A DNA stretch of 64,000 nucleotides from Blastomyces gilchristii SLH14081 (GCF_000003855.2 NW_003101669.1:365740-429739), one strand, 5' to 3'. Counted from the first letter of the stretch, positions 23,395-37,200 are shown. Translations and numbers: made by a program. Notes: a model not told the origin generated them from the letters alone.

Positions 23395-25613
23395 TCACGA
23401 CCAAACATCCTCCTGATACGACCCGTTATTCCGCATATGCTTGACAAGCTCCTCGCCCTTCTCCGGCGCCAGCCCCCGCTGCTCCGCCATGATCTGGCCG
23501 AGGACGACATTCACCTCGCGCGCCATGTTGGCTGCGTCGCCGCAGACATAGAAGTTGGCCTTTTGGAGGAGGAGGTCGTTTACGAGCTTGGCGTGTTCGC
23601 GGAGCTTGTGTTGGACGTAGACCTTTTTCGAGGATTCGCGGGAGAAGGCGGTTATGATTTGGAGGGATGAGCCGAGTTTGGAGGCAAAGGTCTAATTTAT
23701 TTTTAACGGTGATGATGGTGGTGGTTAGTGTGGCTGCGTAAAAAATTTATCTTTTGGGTGCGGAAGAGTGGATTGGGTTGGGTGGGTTTGAATAAGTAAA
23801 AGAAAAAAAAATTGATAATACATACCTCCCACTCGTCTTTATACAAGAAATCTTCCTCTCGCTTTCTGCAGCCGTAGAACAGGATAGTTGGGCCGACAGT
23901 ATCACCCCTCTCAGCTTGCGCCGCGCGTTCCTGGATAAACCCACGGAACGGCGCGACACCGGTACCAGGCCCAACCATGATGATGGGTTTGCTTGGGTCC
24001 GAGGGGAGCTTGAAGTTGGAATGGCGCACGTGGACAGGGACGTGGATACCGTCGTACTTGTTTCGGGGCCCGTTGATGGCATACGTTAAGCCGTGCGGGT
24101 CTGGGTTGGGGTCGCCATGCTGCTTCTGCTTCAGGGCCAAAAGATAGTTTGTCGTGACACCTTTGAGGCTGTGTGTGGCGCCGGGGATGCGGAGGGATTC
24201 CACAATGGCGGTGACGCTTATCTTGTGTTTTTGTAATAGGGAGGAGGACGAGATGGAGTAGTATCGCGGTTGAATTTTAGGGATACCTTCGATAAGTAGG
24301 GAGAATGGGACGTCTGTGAACGGTAGAGGGGTGACACTTTGTAGGGCTTGGGCAATGTTCATATACTGGCTGGCAATTTTTTCTTGGAAGTAGTCCTTGT
24401 CGCTTCCTAATCGTTTCATTTCGTTGCGCGAGGCTTCATCGGGGGCAAAGGTCGCGAGAGAAGCGATGAATTGGCGGGATACGGGTCCGCAAATTTCCAT
24501 ATGATATCTTATAACGGCGTCGTACGTGGTCGGGGTAGGGAAGGGAACCTTGGCAGTAACGTCCAGAGGCTTAATCTTGATAACCATATTGCGTTTATCG
24601 GTAATTGCAAAGACAGCTGCGAACCGGTCCACTTCCGCTCCCGCATTGGTGGGCCAGATGGCAATATGGTCGCCGGTTTGGTAAGAGAGGTTGCTTCCCT
24701 CGACGCTGATTTCCATATGTAGGCAGTTGCGGTCCTTGACGGTAAAGAGTTCTCGAGACTCGACGATAGGAGCAATGAACGGGTTGTGCGCGTGGTATGG
24801 TCCCTTCTGCTGGCCTTCGAGGTGGTTCGAGTTCGGTTCGCCCAGGTAGACATGGTCGGCTTCTGGTGACGTTTCTGGTTCTTCGATAACAGAAAATACA
24901 GGTTCGTAAACGGCTTCTCGTTCCTCCAAACCCATTTCCTCAGCAAGAGCCTTCCACATGGGTTCTTTCCAGGCCAGATAGTCCTCCTCCATTGTGCCTG
25001 CACCGTCATCACCTTCACCGGCCTCCCCAATTCGTTTCGCTCCGAGCTTCGTCATTGTGGCGTCGACATTTCGTACCATCGAGTTGAAATGCTCGTAAGT
25101 GTTATTTCCCAGTCCAAATGCGACATACTTGATGGAGGAAAGGGGCTTTTCATCGGCTCCTCCGCCACCCTCAAATGCGACATCTTCTCCGGTAAGGAAT
25201 TGGTAGAAATCCACCGCGTTATCCGTAGGTTCGCCCTCGCCGTAGGTGGCCAGGACGAAAAACATGACCATGTCCTCAGGGAACTTATCCAGATTCTCAT
25301 AATCATAATCTTCCAAATCGGCGACCATTGTCTTCAGACCGAATCGCTGGGATCCTTCCTTGGCCAATCTGGAAGCATAGTCCTCAGCGGTGCCGGTCTG
25401 GGAGCCGAAGAAAATCACACAATTCTTGCCGGTTTCGTTTAGTTTCTCGATGATGTCTCTTGATGCCCCAGCTTTTGCGCCGTTCGCGGTTGTAAAGCTC
25501 GTGGCGTAAGGGTCCTTGACAACGGCCCATAATGAGCCCTTGGTGAAATAGGCGACGCTACCGACGAGAATGGCAATCAGGACCACCAAGTCCAAGGTAT
25601 CGACTTGGGCCAT
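23395..25613 (-). CDS. NCP1: NADPH-cytochrome P450 reductase
   Basis: Two exons on the minus strand, 23826-25613 and 23395-23691, join in frame (GTATGT...TTAG) to give 694 residues, the normal length. The enzyme passes electrons from NADPH through FAD and FMN to microsomal P450s, including those of ergosterol synthesis. An N-terminal membrane anchor spans about residues 7-24. The flavodoxin/FMN domain starts with FFGSQTGTAEDYA at about 68-80 and includes ATYGEGEPTDNA. FAD binding is marked by RYYSISSSS, and NADPH binding by VGPGTGVAPFRGF and FYGCRKREEDFLYKDEW. The chain ends in DVWS, with the conserved penultimate Trp that stacks on FAD. It is also called cprA in aspergilli. An A17(GAA)n tract lies just upstream of the start codon. 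Confidence 0.97.
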
Positions 25614-27035
25614 TGTGAAAACGTTGTGCGATCAGCCGTAAAAAAAAAAAAAAAAAAGAAGAAGAAGAAGAAGAAGAAGAAGAAGAGGATAGGGGGTCGG
25701 AGAAGAATGAGCGGAGGAAATCGCCAGTTGAGTTCCTGAGCAAAGAAAAAAAATATAAGTCAGTCCGAGAGCACGAGCACCCCCTGCAATGATGTAGGAA
25801 ATGGGAAATAGCAGTAAAAACGGGAAATAGAATGATATAAAAATAACAACGTACTAGCTAAATAAATAAATTTTCAGAATGAGTGAGAGAGAGACAGAGG
25901 TCAGCGCTGGAAATGGACAACAGGCCGCCGGCAAAGTCCCCGATTGCCCTTCTGCGCTTGTGACAGAGATTAGCAAGAGAGATTTGTATTACCACCACCT
26001 GCTCGCGAAGAGCTGGACACACCGCGACCAAGGAACGAGGAGGTATGCAACAGGGCACAAGATAGGGAGTGAGGTAGGTGTGTGGTGGAGGAGAGGTGTT
26101 GTCTGGGGATGGGATGGCTATATTATTATTATGTATGTAACTATATTATCCGAGCGGTGCCAGCCAACGGGCTTCAACTCCCTTAGCTCCGAGGCCGCCG
26201 TTCCTACATGTACGAAGGCGTGGAAAATAAATACTTGTGCACGCTAGTAATTTATTAAGTAGTAAGTAAGTATTTTAATTTATTAACGTTACCCATCCTC
26301 CTGAGCTGTTTAGAGAGGTTCCAGGCTCTGTTGACACCTATTGTGCCTATCACTCAGCTGGCTGGGCACTATTGCATGCCTATCTTTTAGGGTCTAACTA
26401 AGCACCTCACATTATTGCCGGTGGGGTGGGGTCATAGTTTGGGATTTCAATAATATAAATTTCTAGCGTGTGCAAGGGCTTATTTTCCACTCCTCCGGAC
26501 TTGCAACATATTTAGTACAAGTACAGAGTACACTGCTTGTACGGTACAATTAGGGGCTTGGTCTGCGGGCGGAATTATTCTGTTTCTATTCCTGTTATGC
26601 TCACGTCTTCCTACGTCTATCTTGCAGCATCATCTTCTTCAGAGAGTGTTCCGATCAACTGCCTGCCATGTGAGCTGGGCGCTGTGGTTGGCGTGTCGAC
26701 CAAAAAGAAGGGGGGGGAGAAGAGGGGGAATATAAAAATCTCCCATTTCTTTGTTCTCATGTACGGGGGACTGACTGTCCATAATATAGTGCTAGATAGA
26801 TACTGGCTGTACCACTGCTCCCAGCCTCAACAGAGGGAAAAAAAGATGGCCCAAGATGACACTGCCAAGGTTGATATGGATAAACTACCCTTTTGAGCGA
26901 CAGTGTTGCTCCTCTCAAATACCCCATCCATCCATGTCCTTCTTTTCTAGTCAGTCCTCCTGTCACTCGCTAAGTTAATTGTACAGTATCAGCATCATCG
27001 CTGTCGTCCTGGCTGGACACCTTTGACAGAGGGAA
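25614..27035. other. Spacer between NCP1 and the kinase-like gene
   Basis: No supported gene. An ATG-initiated-looking frame at 26537-26896 lacks any domain and is best explained by chance. The first part is NCP1 promoter. Confidence 0.45.
25640..25686. repeat. A-run followed by GAA repeat upstream of NCP1
   Basis: About 17 A then a run of GAA triplets. It starts about 27 bases before the ATG, so on the NCP1 strand it is a TTC/T-run leader element that could affect expression. Also a likely length polymorphism. Confidence 0.9.
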
Positions 27036-28004
27036 ATGACACTATCCACTGATGGTTTCCTGACTGTGAGTGAGTGCTGCGGCAGTCGCTATCTGTTCAA
27101 GGATGGAAAGCAAGTAATCGTCACTGGGCCGCTGTCCATCGATCTCAGTTCACTGCCGCTGCTTGATGATACCACAATAGTGGAGGGCAAGTCCGTTACT
27201 TATGAAAAGCGGTTCACGGATAGCAACACCATTCCTATTGCCGACAGCGACTTTCCTGATATCCCACGGATTGACTACCATGCCATGCAGCATGGGACGT
27301 GGAGCGACTGCTTACCTATAGAATTCAGCGATGGCACTGATCATCCGGAGACAGTGTTCAAGCTCGCTGCGTGGAAGACCAAAAAGGTATATCGTGATGC
27401 TACGATCCTATCGGGACTAGTAAGCAACGACAACATTGTCCGTTTGCTGAGCATCGTGACTGTTGACGGTCGTTTCGCTGGGTATGGAATGGAGAGGCTC
27501 TACGGATGGCGCTCTCCTGTTTCTCCTACAACAACGGAACTGGTGAAGAAAATGCTGCCAGCGTTTCTTCAGGAGACAGTTGAATACCTGCATCAGACTG
27601 CCCATATATACCACTGCGATATTAGGATCAATAATATCTTGGTGACTGGGCACGGGAGACTGAAATTAATCGACTTTGATGTCGCACACACTGATGTGCT
27701 GGCTACCCCGCACACTGACTTCCCTACCGCGCAGTTCTTCTTTGGTGTCTCCCAGAGGCTCGATCACCTTGACATAAGTATGTCCATCCTCCTCATGTTT
27801 ATGGTGTTGTCAGATATGCCCGAAGAAATACCCTCGAATCCCCTCGAGCCCTTCAACTTCTATCTCGATAATAAACTCCAACACTCAGTCTACTTTCAAC
27901 ATGTGCAAGACACGGTTCAGAGGAAGCTGCGGGCACACCTGGAACGTCCAGACAGGGAACTGTGCATGTCCGACTATCGTGGCAGAGGCGTACACGGGGG
28001 ATAG
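27036..28004 (+). CDS. Protein-kinase-like protein (probably divergent)
   Basis: A single exon of 322 residues with a true ATG. The middle resembles a eukaryotic-type or APH-like kinase: VFKLAAWK at about 107-114 sits where the beta-3 lysine would be, HCDIRINN at 193-200 matches the catalytic loop, and LIDFDVA at 211-217 replaces DFG with DFD. A clear glycine-rich loop is not seen, and the arginine of HRD is a cysteine. The stretch after the metal-binding motif is short. Families of such kinase-like proteins are expanded in Onygenales (FunK1-type and others), but I cannot place this one more exactly. It is isolated in a 5-kb repeat-rich region with no operon-like partner. Activity is uncertain; it may be a pseudokinase or a phosphotransferase for small molecules. 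Confidence 0.7.
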   Translation: MTLSTDGFLTVSECCGSRYLFKDGKQVIVTGPLSIDLSSLPLLDDTTIVEGKSVTYEKRFTDSNTIPIADSDFPDIPRIDYHAMQHGTWSDCLPIEFSDGTDHPETVFKLAAWKTKKVYRDATILSGLVSNDNIVRLLSIVTVDGRFAGYGMERLYGWRSPVSPTTTELVKKMLPAFLQETVEYLHQTAHIYHCDIRINNILVTGHGRLKLIDFDVAHTDVLATPHTDFPTAQFFFGVSQRLDHLDISMSILLMFMVLSDMPEEIPSNPLEPFNFYLDNKLQHSVYFQHVQDTVQRKLRAHLERPDRELCMSDYRGRGVHGG

Positions 28005-28538
28005 GTGTCCAGGATGCCGGGGCTGATGATACATTGACGTAGTTTTGGGGGTGGTTATCACGGTAAGCGCTGCAGGCCTATTTTTCATCCTTACAACGTT
28101 CTTCAAAATGCTCATGCAACCTCTATCGGGGTAGATTCGTTTGACACTCGTTCCTCTCTCTTTCCCCGTGCGTGTTTCGTGTTTTCGGTCTTCGTGTGGT
28201 TCCTTTCCAAGGGTGCCAACATTCCTGGGTGTTCTCTGTTATTTTTCGGTCACTAGATCCGCCTCTTCCCTCAGAATGTTGCCAAAAGCCTTCCTTAAGC
28301 CTAAACTGGCGAGGATGGCCGACTACTACCATTCCTTGACTGCAGGACGAGCACACGGGTTAACCAAATTGTTTAGCGTGGAAGCGATAAGATTTAAATC
28401 TATTTATCCGTTAATTTGACAATCCAGGCCCCTCCTTTTTACCTATGCCAGTTACAAATATGGATCCTCGAAACCTAACTCGCGTCGATTCCGCGTCCTG
28501 CTGATGCAACTTTCGCATCATCCAGGCCGAAGGCTTCA

Positions 28539-28636
28539 ATTTTTATTTTATTTTATATTTCTTTTCGTTTCTTTTTCTTTTTCTTTTTCTTTTTCTTTTT
28601 ATTTATTTATTTATTTATTTATATTTATATTTTTTG
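28539..28636. repeat. T-rich microsatellite (CTTTTT)n then (TTTA)n
   Basis: Compound low-complexity tract, one strand almost only T with C or A interruptions. Confidence 0.9.
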
Positions 28637-30864
28637 ACATCAGGGACATGGCTTCTTTGGTACCTCTCTTGAGAACGATCATTCCAACGACTAGTGTGAA
28701 ACCCCTGCGCTGCCGTACGGTTGATTGACTGACTGGCTAGTCATGAAGTTCGTCATCGGCTTTTACTTCAGTTTTTATCCCGCTGTCGGGCGGGAATATG
28801 ACATTTTCCGGGAAAGTTGCAGGTCGTCTTGTTTCCCTTGTGATGATGATGATGATCGCTTTGAGCTACGTCGTGCGCTTGGGTAGGGGGGGGGGGGGAT
28901 GGGTTCCACATGTATTCCAAGCTGTATCCATTAGAGATATATTACTCCATGTGGATGGTTAGTTTGACACTTTCCACGTTCATTAAGAGACAGGGGGTTG
29001 TATGCGCGGGGAGGGAAATCGAACACATATTCCGTTATTAATATGATATCTACAGGCGTCATTCTAATAGGCCCCTGGAGAATTATGAGTTCACCCACCG
29101 GGTAATGATGTGTATTGAGCGCTAATTTCTCATTCCACGAGGCGCACGGCCGCAACGAAAATATGTATATTCAATTATTGGACGAAGTTGCACTCATTAG
29201 TATTATGTATCTATCTAGTGCGTGACGGGAGATCCAAATAACCGCTCGTACCCCAATAGTAACGCTGAGGACAAATCCTTTTTATTTTTTCTATTTCTAT
29301 TTCTATTTTTTTTTATTTCTGATCGACCTCATGGGCTAATTGGAGATTCACACATACAGGCTAATTAACCTAACTTAAGTGATCCATCAATCAGCACCCT
29401 TCAAAGAATGTTCACATATTTTTCATGCTTTGTGAGCTTTGCGACTTTTAGCTTTTGAAGGGTTGAAAGGGGAGGAGAAAAAAAAAATTGATATGGGATT
29501 GGTTCTCAACATGAGTACGGATTAACTCACTATTATTGACAATGCTTAGGTATTTCTTGAAAACTCTCACTTGATCGTCAGGTGTCGCATTATGCTAAAA
29601 AATAGATCAATGTTTTGATAAGAGATATTGTTTCAAACAATGCAACTGGAGGCTCAGGCCAACTCATGATTAGAGTGAGTGAGTGAGCTTGTTCTTTGAA
29701 CAATCTCTTCGATCGAGACATGTCATCAGCAGGCGCTTCATTTTTTTAAAAAAAAAGTCTGCAAAGCCAGATTCCATGTTTAGAATGATTAAAAGCTCGA
29801 GGTTTTGGGGGTTCTAAATCTAAATATATTGAGGCACTGAGATAGTGATATATATAGTTAGTTAGCTATAGGTTGACATGGATGCAAACTCGATCGATCG
29901 CGGTTGGTTGGTATGGCTAGTTACACATTATTATTGTTATTGTTATACTGTGTACATAACTCGGTCGACCTTGACAATTTGACTGTCCTGGGATGCAGGG
30001 ATGATAATAATAACAACGTCCTGTCCTGATGCATAATAATAGTTTAGGGCGTACAGATCTCGAACATTCCCAGATTCGTCGATTTCTTTTGTTTTAATAC
30101 CCCAAACTCGGCTGTCCACGCAGTTTGGGGTTCTGCAAGATCAAAGAGAATAATAACGCTGTGCATTGTTAATGTGTACATAATCTGCACAGCGGTTAAC
30201 CATATGATATTGATCTGCTGGTTAATTAGTAATAAATAGTTGTCTGCTTTCTGATGAGGGAAGAATCCCAATCGTTGCTTATTTATGGAGGGTTTGCTGG
30301 AGACTAGTTACCATACAAGCGCTCAGGAATTTGCCATTCAATCAACGTCTGGTGGGTCAGACCTACCAAGAGACGAACAGCAAGCACAACTCGAGGAGTT
30401 AAAAACAGCGGTCTGTCAGGTTATCCGTCCAGTAGATAGCCGCAACCGATGGATAGGGTGGCTGAAGCAGGCCATTCACTGTTTCCGGGCGGTTTTCAGG
30501 TCCCAGATGAGAGGGAAGAGAAGAACGTGGACAAATCCCGCATGGACGCCAGCATCAAATCCATAATTCTGCTACTCATCTTGGGCGCACTGCGAGGGGT
30601 TTTACTACTAGTTAGCAACCAAACCGAATGCAGGCCGCGAAGGGTTTTGTGAAAGTGTGTGAGGTTTCGGAATGGCGGGTAGAGAGAACTTGCATCACAG
30701 TGCTGCTGGATCCAGCCATTGGCAGGACGGAGTGGAATGGCCTGTTTCGTATTGCACCATGGTGACATCAAGATTCAATTGAAAAAGGGGAAAATGAAGT
30801 TTTCTGCCACAACTAAGAACAGGAGGATAGGATTCTTTTAGTCTGCAATAGTAACTATTATTAG

Positions 30865-30887
30865 AATAATAATAATAATAATAATAA
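30865..30887. repeat. AAT trinucleotide repeat
   Basis: About seven AAT units. Confidence 0.9.
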
Positions 30888-30990
30888 GAAACTGGCTGCA
30901 TGAACCAGCTCCCACCGGTCCTATATCAAGGGGGTCGGTCTCTCATCAGCGTGTAAGTAGTAGTAGTTAACTAGTACTCCGTAGTTAGGT

Positions 30991-31014
30991 TAGTAGTAGT
31001 AGTAGTAGTAGTAG
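30991..31014. repeat. TAG trinucleotide repeat
   Basis: About eight TAG units flanked by further CTAGTTAG-like pieces, about 260 bp before the TAO3 start. Confidence 0.9.
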
Positions 31015-31274
31015 TAACTAACTAGTAGTTAGTCAGTCAGTCAGCAACCAAACCGCCTCGCTGGTGCCAAAAAAAAAGCCAAGCCAGTCCTGGTATGTAT
31101 CGCATCCTTCGCCTCCATCTGTCTCTCTTCCTCCCCCCAGACCAGCTAGCCATTCCCCCAACGCGCGCTGCCCAAGTGCCCCCGTGTCTTGTAATGGATT
31201 GTGGTCTCAACAATGCGAGGACATACCGTTTTGTTCTTCTTCCCTCTTCCCGTTGCTAGAGGAGGTTGTTGAAG

Positions 31275-34200
31275 ATGCAACATACCTGTAAGTTTCTCGA
31301 AGATCCTTGCCAAGCTTCTCCCGTCCCGACAGGCGGAGTAGATATAGCTATATACTTTTTGCTCACGACTCCAATGTCTATGAAAAAGCGATATCATCCA
31401 TGCATTGCTATTTGACTGGGGATTGGAAACGGAAACAACAACTAACTCTATCTACTTACTTCGTGCACAGCCAGTCCTCACCCGCTGCGGCCGGTTGGTG
31501 CTGGTCATGCGCTGCCATTCAGGCTGGAAGAACCTGCTCTCCCCATCCCCCAGAAAAACATACACTCCTCGTCCGACCGTTTGGCCTCCAGAAACCCTCC
31601 TCCTCCGACATTATCCCATGCTCGAGACCCATCTGCTCCGCGCGGGAGAGCTGCTGGTTCTTCCCCGGTTTCCCTTCAATCTCTACAACCACAACCACAA
31701 CCACGGCTACGGACCCAGTCCCACTCCAAAAGCCCCGAGTCCGTAGGTACACGATCAGGTACCAGCCTGGACGGCGAAGGTCTAGAGAGACGCCCTTCCA
31801 ATTCCGCGTACGGTCACCATCGTCAGGCCTCAATAGTCCACGGAAGCATCCAGCACTCGAGGAATGCAAGTTTTGCCGCTTCCTCCGCTACTGCCAGCCC
31901 TCTAAGTCCGGAGGCCATTGCGACTGCAGCATTTGGGGTTGCCCATGTCATTGATCCACCTTCGAATGGAAAACGAGATCCTCTTGAATACCCTGCTGGA
32001 TATACTGGGGGCGGAACCCCTGTCACTGGCCAGATGCAGCCGTTGAGCCTAGCAACTATACCGGATAATCACCAGGCCGAAATGGCTAGTGAGCCATCTT
32101 CCCAACGTAAAGCAACTACAAGTGGGAAATCGCGACGAGACCATTCCCATCATCCCTCACATTCTGCCAAACATTCGCAGGAAGCGAGAACTGTCGGGGA
32201 ATATGCTCTACATCATCTATTCAACTCGGTTTGTTTTTCTCTTCTCCCACTTTTCTTGAGAAGATGCCTGGACGATTCCGACTAATTTCGATATCCTATT
32301 CACAGTTTGTTGGCCAGGCAGATGAAAAAATCAATCAATGCATTTTAAGCATCGATGAATATGACACGCCTGTGGAACATATTTGCGGCCCAGGTGCTGA
32401 TCCTATCTTCGATCAACTCATTTCCGCTCTGGGACACATTGCGAAAAGGAAACCGAAGCCTTTGATAGATACAATTATGGTTTGGAGAAAGGCCAAGGGA
32501 GAAGCTGCGTCTGCAGCTAAACACGCTGCCAGCCAGGTAAGCATTTCCCTGAGATATTCATATCTCCAAGCTGTTTGACCATTTATATTCCCCTATATTC
32601 ATTCCTCCTTCTCCTGGCTGAACCCATACGATAGGCAAGGCAAGTGCCCCCTTTTGTGGGCGCTCTTTCCCGCCGTAATACCGAACCTACGCATCCCGGG
32701 CCTGAAAGTCAAGATTCCAGCGCTGTGCCGAACGGCTCGCACCTCTCACCTGTATCGCGGCAAGAGGACGTAATACTCGCTGAACGCCGGGCTACAGTCT
32801 CTGTATACCTCGTCTGTCGCGTGTTGATCGAAATTTTCAACCAGAGCACTCTGCAAGCCATCACTTCCGAGATGGCAGAGCGGCTAGAAGACATTGTTTT
32901 TGGGCAATTGAAAACTGTTGATCCGGACCAAATTGCTGCATCGCCGCTTCGAATGGCAAACTGGCGTATATATGGTCAACTTTTGGGTATCATGAGTGAA
33001 TCTAGTTTTACCAGCGTTACCAACAGATTCCTTGCGGAATTAAGCCAGTTTCAGAAGGATGACTTCAGATTAGCAGCGGCAAAAGATGCGGAGGCGAAAG
33101 CGGAGTTACTTATATATGGGATGAGACATATCCAAATCCGGACCTCCCCAGAGGATGTTTGGAGTAGGTCTTGTGACTTTTTACAATCCGTGGCGAGATT
33201 ATTCGTCAATTCGCACGGCCAGGCCTTGAAACAAGCATATTGCCAGATTCTCGAGGTCCTCCTCCTCCCTATCGCGGGTAATCTCACCTGTGACTTTACG
33301 TCACCCAAATGGAAGGAGCTTGTGGACATCCTTTTTCCACGCTTATCTCAAATTCTCGGAAAACCTCGGCACTGGAATAGTGCATTCCCCCTTTATACTC
33401 TACTTCTATGCGTGTCGCCCAAAGAAACATTTTATGCCCAGTGGATGTCTGTGATTACCAGCCTCCCGCCAAAATTGAAAGACCGGCCTACCCGAGGGAC
33501 AGCCCTCCAGGCAATCTGTCGATTACTTTGGACATACCTCTTTCGCTACACCGATTCCCAAAATAACCCACTTCGAAAAATAGATGAAATCACACGAATC
33601 GCTCTTCCAGGCGGTAGAAGGACGTATTTAACTACTGAGACAGCCGTGGCTGAGCCGTTGACACAACTTATCCGGATGGTCGGTTATAAACACCCTGATA
33701 TGTGCTTCAGAGGTATAATATTCCCGCTGGTTAACTCGGACCTCATCATGTCTGGTAAAGAATTGAAAATTGAGCAAATGGAGCCTGAGAAGATGGTGAT
33801 TGGGATCCGCTCCTTTCTAGCGATAATGGCCGATTTAGACCATGGAGGCCAACAGCCACCTCCATTCCCGCAGGACTTTGCTGTCACAGACCAACCATTT
33901 ACCTCAGCTTTTCCCTTTGTCGACCCGCGGACAACAACGGTAGACACTTTAAATCCGAACAAAAAAGCCCTACAAGAGGCCGTCTTCCGACCGGTCAATA
34001 CCGCGAAACTTAGTGAGAATTCCCGGAAATTTTATTTCCGTTTCTGTGAAATACTAGGAAAGATCACAATCTTATGTGATAACACATTTGGTGGCCAGGC
34101 AGCTCTAGATGAGAAGTTCGGTGGAGTCACGCCCAAAACACCAATCGCAGAAGCTTTTAGCTTTGGAAGAAGAGATGACCATTCAACTGGCCCTGACCAA

Positions 34201-37200
34201 AAACAAGCCTTTTATGATCTACTACATGTTGCTGTCCAGGCTCTCCCTCGTTGTCTCTGCGATCATATTCCTTTCAATTCTTTGATAAATTTACTCTGCA
34301 CCGGGACTGCGCATGTACAGTCTAATATTGCCAGCTCTTCGGCCGAGTCTCTCAAATCCATTGCTCGCCAATCCCACGCTCAGCATGTTGCAATTGGGTT
34401 CGCTCGATTCATTTTCAATTTCGATGCGAGGTATTCAACAATGTCGGACGAGGGGATGCTGGGCCCGGGACACATCGAATCTACTTTGAAATTATATGTT
34501 GAGCTGATACAAATTTGGATTGAAGAGATAAAACAAAAAAGCAAAGACGCGAGTTCAGACCCGGCAGAGAATGGTGGAAGTGGAAGTAGGGGGGTGCAAC
34601 TAGACTTGTCAGCTGTCATGGCTCATGTGGAGGAGATCGAGTCCCACGGACTCTTCTTTTTGTGTTCGCAGTCAAGACGAGTTCGCGCATTTGCGATCAC
34701 TGTCCTTCGTCTTGTTACTGAGTTCGACAGCGCCCTGGGCAAAACTGGGAAAGACGTGCCGCGTATAATTCAGATTTTGGAAGACGAGTCGTACAATGTT
34801 CTAGATCTGAAGGATGACCTGCTTACCGTTGCGGAGAGGAGCCGACTTCAAAAAGGGAAGCAACAAAATGGGCCACACAACACCCTCATAGAGATTTGTA
34901 GCAGCGAGGTTTCCTATGACTCTACTCTCTGGTCTAAGGTGTTTCCAAATCTCATCCGCATCAGTTTCAGAACTTGCCCATTTGCCGTAACCTTGGGACG
35001 CGAAATTGTTTGTGCTAGACTAGTTCAAATGCACAACAGCATCGCTGCCCTTGCCGAAAATTTTCAACCAGGACAGTACGCCTCGCTGGACATTGTCCAA
35101 GGTCGACCGGCTCCCCGCAGCAGCAACTCGCCCGACATCTTGGTCGAGCAGTGGAAATTGTACTTGATAATGGCGTGCACTACCATCAATACAGCGGGCG
35201 CACAATCACAAAGTCAGCTTGCCAATGCTCAGCATGCTCGTAAAACATCGAGGGCAGGTCAACATCCCCAGGATAAAATCGGTTCTGCTAGAGCACTTTT
35301 TGCAACTGTTATTCCTCTGCTATCTGCTGGCCCTGACTCGATTCGCAATGCTATTGTTGTCGCCCTTGGTTCGATAAACAAAAATCTGTATCGTACATTG
35401 TTGGAATCATTGCAGTATGCAGTGACTACCTGCAATGAAGAAGCTCGAGTACGAATTGGAACGCACAATAGGACTCCCAGCAGCCCCCGGAGAAACAGGA
35501 GAACAGATAGACTACGAACTGAAGTCACCAATGTCTACAAGGTCACATCGCACTTTCTGAAGGAGCCGGAGGTGTACAACGACGACTGGATCCTCAACAA
35601 CCTGGTAACGTACACGAAAGATTTGAGGATATTCCTCAGTGACGTTGAGGTGCAAAATGACCTTGAGTTCCAGAGGCTTAGATTCCATTACTGTGGATTA
35701 CTAAAGGAGCTATTCGAAGGCATCAATAAATCCAAAGATCCCTCCCGCTGGATGCCCTTTGAGTCGAGGAAGTCCGCATTTTCGCTCATGGAGGATTGGT
35801 GTGGTTATTCGCCGAATCAGTCCCAGATCGCTGCACGGGAAGAAAACATGAGGAAACTTGCGCTTGCGCGACAAAGAGAACCATGGGAGGTTCGAAGTAC
35901 TGCAGCGTTGGAGATTGAGAAGAGGAATTTGAGGACGGCTGCTCTGAGTGCTATGGCTTCTCTATGCGGCGGGCCCATCAAAATAACTACAGAGAGCAGA
36001 GCTACTCTCCAATTCGATGTGCGACGTATGCTTTCCTGGATTGATATCATCCTTAATACTGTGAGCGACAAACTCCATGCCATTGGGCGACGGGCTCTGA
36101 AGAACTTGATCGTCCACAATAAGGATCTGCCACACCTTTTAGAACAGTCAATCGAAATGTGCTACATCTCCGAAAGTCCCAAAGCATTAGAGAGCTACTT
36201 CGATGTCGTTGCACAAGTTTTGATCGAGCACACTGATTATCCGTTTGCATTTTGGAGAATTCTTGGGGCTGTTCTTTTCGCACTGGGCAACGCGAAACGA
36301 GAGATCCGGATGAAATCTGCACGTTTATTACGTACACTTGAAGAGCGCCAACAGAAGAACTCTAGGATTCAGGACTTTGACATCAGCATATCCGATAAGA
36401 CAACTGCTGTCTACAAGCTTGCTCAGTTTGAAACTTCAAAGCGGTTGGCGCAACAACACACTGACCTAGCATTCACGATCTTTTCGGAATTTTCACTGCA
36501 CTTCAAGAAAATCCAACCAGACACCCAACGAAACATGGTAGCAGCAATTCTTCCGTGGATCCAGGCAATAGAACTTCAAGTGGATCCAAATGGCGGACCA
36601 ACGGCCAAGTCGTATATGCTCCTTGCCAACCTCTTCGAGATCACAATTCAATCTGGCAACGTTCTTCCCAACGAAGTCCAAGCACTCTGGCAAGCGCTTG
36701 CTACGGGCCCTCATGCTGGCAATGTGCAACTGGTTCTTGATTTTATCATCAACCTCTGTCTCGAGCGGAAGGAACAAAATTTCGTAGATTACGCGAAGCA
36801 AATTATTGTCTTCTTGTCCACGACGTTGGCTGGTTCTAAAGTCATTGAGTTTTTCTTGATGCAGGTCGTGCCTAAGAATATGGTTCACGAACGGAGAGAC
36901 CCGATTCCGCTGCCGCCTGACTTGAAAAGCTTGCCATATGTCGCCGACCTTGGGACTGTTTTGCCCGTTGGTAACAAGCAAGTAAGTTGTCATTGAAATT
37001 TGTCTTTCTTTTACGTTGAATTCTAACAGTTCATGTAGGCTGGATTTTCACTAGGCCAAGTCTCTCTCATTTTCCTCGTCGATTTGATGGTTTCTCCTGT
37101 TACACTTGGGCTCGACAGTGTGATCAAATTACTCCATACTGCCCTCATATTCTGGGACCATTACACACTCACCGTACAAGAGCAAGCCCGTGAGATGCTT

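Larger units (their letters stand above)
28005..31274. other. Repeat-rich intergenic region before TAO3
   Basis: Holds T-rich microsatellites, AAT and TAG triplet repeats and a TACTCCGTA motif at 30975-30983. A 93-codon ATG frame at 30285-30566 has no recognisable domain and is not called. The last 250 bases are C/T-rich and are likely the TAO3 leader. Confidence 0.45.

Noticed and set aside
26537..26896. 119-codon frame before the kinase-like gene
   Set aside because: Low-complexity, no domain, and it ends 139 bp before the kinase start without a usable splice link.
30285..30566. 93-codon ATG frame
   Set aside because: Reasonable composition, but no recognisable domain, no splice partner and no promoter cue. 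Left uncalled rather than guessed.
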